Below are positions 60,875 through 64,000 of a stretch of 64,000 bases of DNA, one piece after another (the stretch's first letter is position 1; every line of letters begins with the position of its first letter). Source of the DNA: Trichosphaerium sp. ATCC 40318 (Eukaryota; Discosea; Flabellinia; Trichosidae); assembly GCA_038496445.1 (NCBI GenBank), contig JALMLS010000015.1:620001-684000 (forward strand), read 5' to 3'. Both the position numbers and the translations under genes were made by a program. The notes below the pieces were generated by a model, which saw only the letters and a program-made list of their open reading frames with translations, was not told the DNA's origin and made no database searches.

Positions 60875-61917
60875 TTATTTTAAACACGTGAAATAAAACA
60901 AAGTGAGAATCCCAACTATAAAGTCAGGTTCTAAAATCATAAAGCTGCTTGGTGTTGCGACAAGTGGTAAAGGTCTATCTGTGCTTTGTACAACCGTTGA
61001 AGGTGCAGGATTAGAGACATCCTAAATGAGACAAAACGCGTAAGTTAACAATTTGTTGTTCTTATCCTACCTATATTATTTGTAGTCTGTGATACCAAAG
61101 TAGCGTTATTTATGAAGTTTGCAACAACAATTGTAGATTGAATAGTACTTGTTCCTAAAAATATATATGAGAACATGTACAACGAAATATAGAACTTAAC
61201 GTACGTGCAACAGTGACAGAAACCGTTGTGCTTGCCTGACGTTTGTTTGTCACTGGTTGTTGAGCACTTCTGTGATGTTTGGATCAATGCCCATTCCTGT
61301 GGAAACCTCATTTTGAATACCAGTGAGAGTGTTGTCATCCAAAGCAACTGACGCCTCTAAAAAGTAGTATTGAGGTTAAGGATGTGCTGGGAAAATCGTA
61401 CCATCAGTAATACACCTTGTATCTGGGTCAGAGCTGTCAAAGTTGATCACTCCTCTTCCGAGAATCCATCCCTGACCCACCTGAGAAGTCGAATCTGAAC
61501 TGTCCTGATGCAGGATAAAACGGGCAGTTCCAGGAAATAAAGTTGGCTGAGTTGTTATTGATACATCACCATCAGATATCATATTATTTTCACTATTCGC
61601 AACCATAATTGCTTGTGTATCCTTCAAGTGTCACTTTTGGCTACAAATCGTAAAGAATTAAAGTGAACATGTTGCCTACTAAGATACAATCAAGTCGAGG
61701 CTCAATCTAACAAATAAATTAATGTAACGAAAGTTGCAACATCATACATTTGGAAAAGGGTTGATGATGGAGTCCAACAAGTATATTCGGTGTTGGAGGC
61801 TTTGTAGTCAGCAGATGAATAGGAGGAATACTTGGACGAGGTGTTGGCACAACAGTCACAGCAGTTGGAGAAACAGGTTCAGCTGTAAGAGGCAGTTCAG
61901 GGAGTGAAGTTACCCAT
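60875..61917 (-). pseudogene. fragment of a mucin-like surface protein (T)
   Basis: Exons read GDVSITTQPTLFPGTARF, WILGRGVINFDSSDPDTR, SVALDDNTLTGIQNEVS, STTVSVTVA, IQSTIVVANFINNATLVSQ and a C-terminus SFMILEPDFIVGILTLF. Upstream is a Pro/Thr stalk (VTVVPTPRPSIPPIHLLTT). The strand pattern resembles a SEA-type or other extracellular domain. The frame breaks near 61255 (ITEVLNNQ then a stop, while the continuation VTNKRQASTTV lies one base off), and no signal peptide precedes it: the left end is cut at the duplication boundary at about 61917. Called a truncated, frameshifted gene. Confidence 0.5.
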
Positions 61918-62073
61918 CATAAGACATATGTGGTGTAAAACTGGCATGTGGTTTATTATACAGGCACAATTGCTTTAGAAAATACATAGAAAAGCTTTAG
62001 TTTTTTTCACAACTTGTTTAATCTGGAAAACTGGTGTCACAGGTTGTAGCTTTTTTATTTTTGAAACGAAATG

Positions 62074-64000
62074 TTATAAGGCTGAGTTATTTACTTGGTT
62101 CATGGCAAGTTGTTCTTTTGGTTTTCTGAGAGACCAAGGTACAATCACCTTTCTTAGAGGTCGAAAGACAAACACAGCTACGATTATCACTGCCAAAATC
62201 TAAAAAAATGACAATTAAGTGGAAATGTTTCCTACGAGTTACAAAGACAACTTACCAATAAGAATCCAAATGTTACTCCAAGTGATATTGCTATTGTGGT
62301 GCTATCACTGGAGCATTCTCCTGCTATGATAAGCAATACAAGTCCAGTTGACAAAAGTTGTTGCTCATGATCAACACAATCACGAGTGATTACTTGAACA
62401 GTCCCATTTATACAAGGTGATGAAATAACATTGATCTCTTTATCAGATGATGTGTCCACTCCTGATACATCAATCACAAATGAACTGTTTGGTAATATCA
62501 CTAAGCATCCTAAATACATTGTTACTTATTAATATACTACAATACTTTACCTTTTACAGTAAGAATAGGAGTTGTTTCATCATCGAATACTAGAATCACT
62601 TCACCTTTGTTTATGAAATCACCTTCGATCACTGTAGGCGCTATTATGCTCACAGAAGTATCGGATGGTACTACAACGTTCGTTTCAATGACGCATGTTG
62701 TCATTGGATCGCATTGAAGACAAGAATTACTCTCACATTCAACTGTTTTGTTGTGAAAACTTGGAGTAGTTGTGTTCACAACTGTATTGTTTGGAGCACT
62801 TGGAAATACTGATGGAGATACAGGCGAATGTGTAGATGGAATAGAGGTTGCTGCTGACGGAAAATTTGTTGGTGGTAAAGTGTTGTTTGTTGCTATCAAA
62901 ATAATTAATAGTGAACTGCTTTGTTAATTACGTACAACAATTAAATAAATAATCACGTGATTGAATAAAGGCAGTGTATTGGTTTGTTTCTGATGATAGC
63001 AACACCTTTGATTTTGAAGTTAATAACAATGGAAGAGAAAGTAAACGACGTACAACAAGAAGGCAGTATTGTTTGTCAAGAATGCCTTGGATTACTGTTA
63101 GATTACCATTTTGAGTTGTTATTTCCTTCTGTAATGTGTTATTCTACATAACATGTTAACTCCAAAAGTTTGCGTATTAGCAATACCATTTGTGGACTTG
63201 AGGAAAATGATACTGTACTTGTACTTTCGTTGAAGTGAATATAGATGAAAGGAGATACTTGTGATATATCTTTCGTGTTTACAGCTGTTGTAGGAGCTTC
63301 ATCAAACGGCAGACGATGTTCGAATAAGGGTATGGGAATTGTCCATATCATTGTTATTTGTGGGTGGAATAGTGTAAGCGTTGTAAATCCAAAAAGTGTA
63401 AAAACAGAAATTCCTGTTTCTAGGAGTGTTTGCATAACACCAGACCTTCCTGAATTAAACTCAAGAAATTGAATTGATTGTATTCCAGTTTGATTGAAAA
63501 CATTGAAAGCCTTTCTATCATTCTCCCCAAACTAAAATTATTAACGGCTTTGTCAATTATAAGAACGTACAAAGGTAAACCCAGATGTATTAAAGATTTG
63601 AAGGGTCACATTATTTTCATAAGCGCGCATCTGATATAAAAAAGTAGTTGTTGTTTTTATGAGTGTGAATGTCGAATCTAATCCTGTATCATTTGTATCT
63701 ACATTAAGTAAGTGGACCGATGCGATAAGATAGTATACGGTGAATGAGTGTTGGTTCTTTGTATTGATGAATCTCAAACATCTTTTCTGTGCTCTCCTCT
63801 GTGTTAATAAAATGAACAAAATATCTACCTAAAACTTGTCATCTTCAACATCTATTGTTTAGATTCGCACCTGCATTTGAAAGGAATGTGTATGACATTG
63901 CGAAGTCTGCTTGACCTTCAAACGATACAGTAGAATTTATCAAAATCGCCTAAAATAAAAACCCTGTCAACACGTGATACGAAGAAAGTAATTTCTTGGA
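62074..64000 (-). CDS. type I membrane surface protein S3, 5' end outside the window
   Basis: Intact C-terminal half of the same family: stalk SIPSTHSPVSPSVFPSA, NSCLQCDPMTTCVI, VIEGDFINKGEVILVF, FVIDVSGVDTSSDKEI, then LLSTGLVLLIIAGECSSD with the TM helix (TIAISLGVTFGFLL, IIVAVFVF), tail RPLRKVIVPWSLR and end NSAL. The ectodomain exons (VFTLFGFTTLTLFHPQI, PLFEHRLPFDEAPTTAVN) differ from S2 exactly where the flanking sequence is conserved, so the variable loop diverges faster. No frameshift is visible. The gene continues past 64000, so its signal peptide is not seen. Confidence 0.75.

Larger units (their letters stand above)
57745..61917. repeat. tandem duplication unit of ~4.2 kb (first copy)
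   Basis: S2 and S3 correspond base by base at a constant offset of about 4.1-4.2 kb: stop codons at 57881 and 62074, the identical C-terminal exons, and the 59700/63820 regions. The second copy starts at about 61918 and runs off the window. The first copy contains S2 and gene fragment T. Confidence 0.75.

Overview
The window is eukaryotic nuclear DNA from an AT-rich, gene-dense, intron-rich protist. Supporting signs are genes cut by introns of mostly 40-75 nt, a U2 spliceosomal snRNA, a six-IQ unconventional myosin, Ras/Rab GTPases, a complex I subunit, and intergenic gaps as small as 18 bp. Most 5' splice sites read GTACG rather than GTAAG. An amoeboid protist (amoebozoan or heterolobosean type) is my best guess; the sequence alone does not settle the lineage.

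Layout. 0.2-8 kb: a small unknown gene, a TOPORS-like RING E3 ligase, and, diverging from it by 18 bp, a myosin with a class V-like neck and an unrecognised tail. 8.3-10.4 kb: two F-box/LRR genes. 10.5-13.5 kb: an inverted repeat carrying a full-length U2 gene on one arm and a truncated fold-back copy on the other, with a Ras-like GTPase and degenerate U2-related repeats between them. 13.9-19.8 kb (minus strand): a two-TM protein, a GC-rich candidate ncRNA, a Ser/Lys-rich protein, and a Rab-like / PH / LRR locus interrupted by one in-frame TAG. 20.1-24.6 kb (minus): an enoyl-CoA hydratase family protein, a complex I NDUFB10-like subunit and an LDB/SEUSS-type transcription adaptor.

25.5-31.4 kb and 43.5-47.0 kb are two arms of an inverted segmental duplication. 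Each carries, in the same order, an F-box-like/propeller gene, an F-box/LRR gene (a relic in the second arm) and a STE20-like pseudokinase. Between the arms lie a DRP5/ARC5-like dynamin, the bifunctional PFK-2/FBPase-2, a CC2D1/Lgd homologue and an intronless HSL-type hydrolase. 47.2-50.4 kb holds a small coiled-coil tail-anchored protein, a Ras GTPase and an endonuclease III. 50.9-57.7 kb has two F-box-like proteins with MORN/YwqK-type repeats.

52.5-64 kb (minus) holds a family of type I membrane surface proteins: signal peptide, beta-rich ectodomain, Ser/Thr/Pro stalk, conserved Cys-containing domain, TM helix and a conserved basic tail. One member (S2) has a 1-nt deletion that removes its TM segment, one tail survives as a relic, and a ~4.2 kb tandem duplication runs off the window. 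Overall, single-copy housekeeping genes are interleaved with fast-evolving F-box, MORN, kinase and surface-protein families that spread by local, often inverted, duplication.
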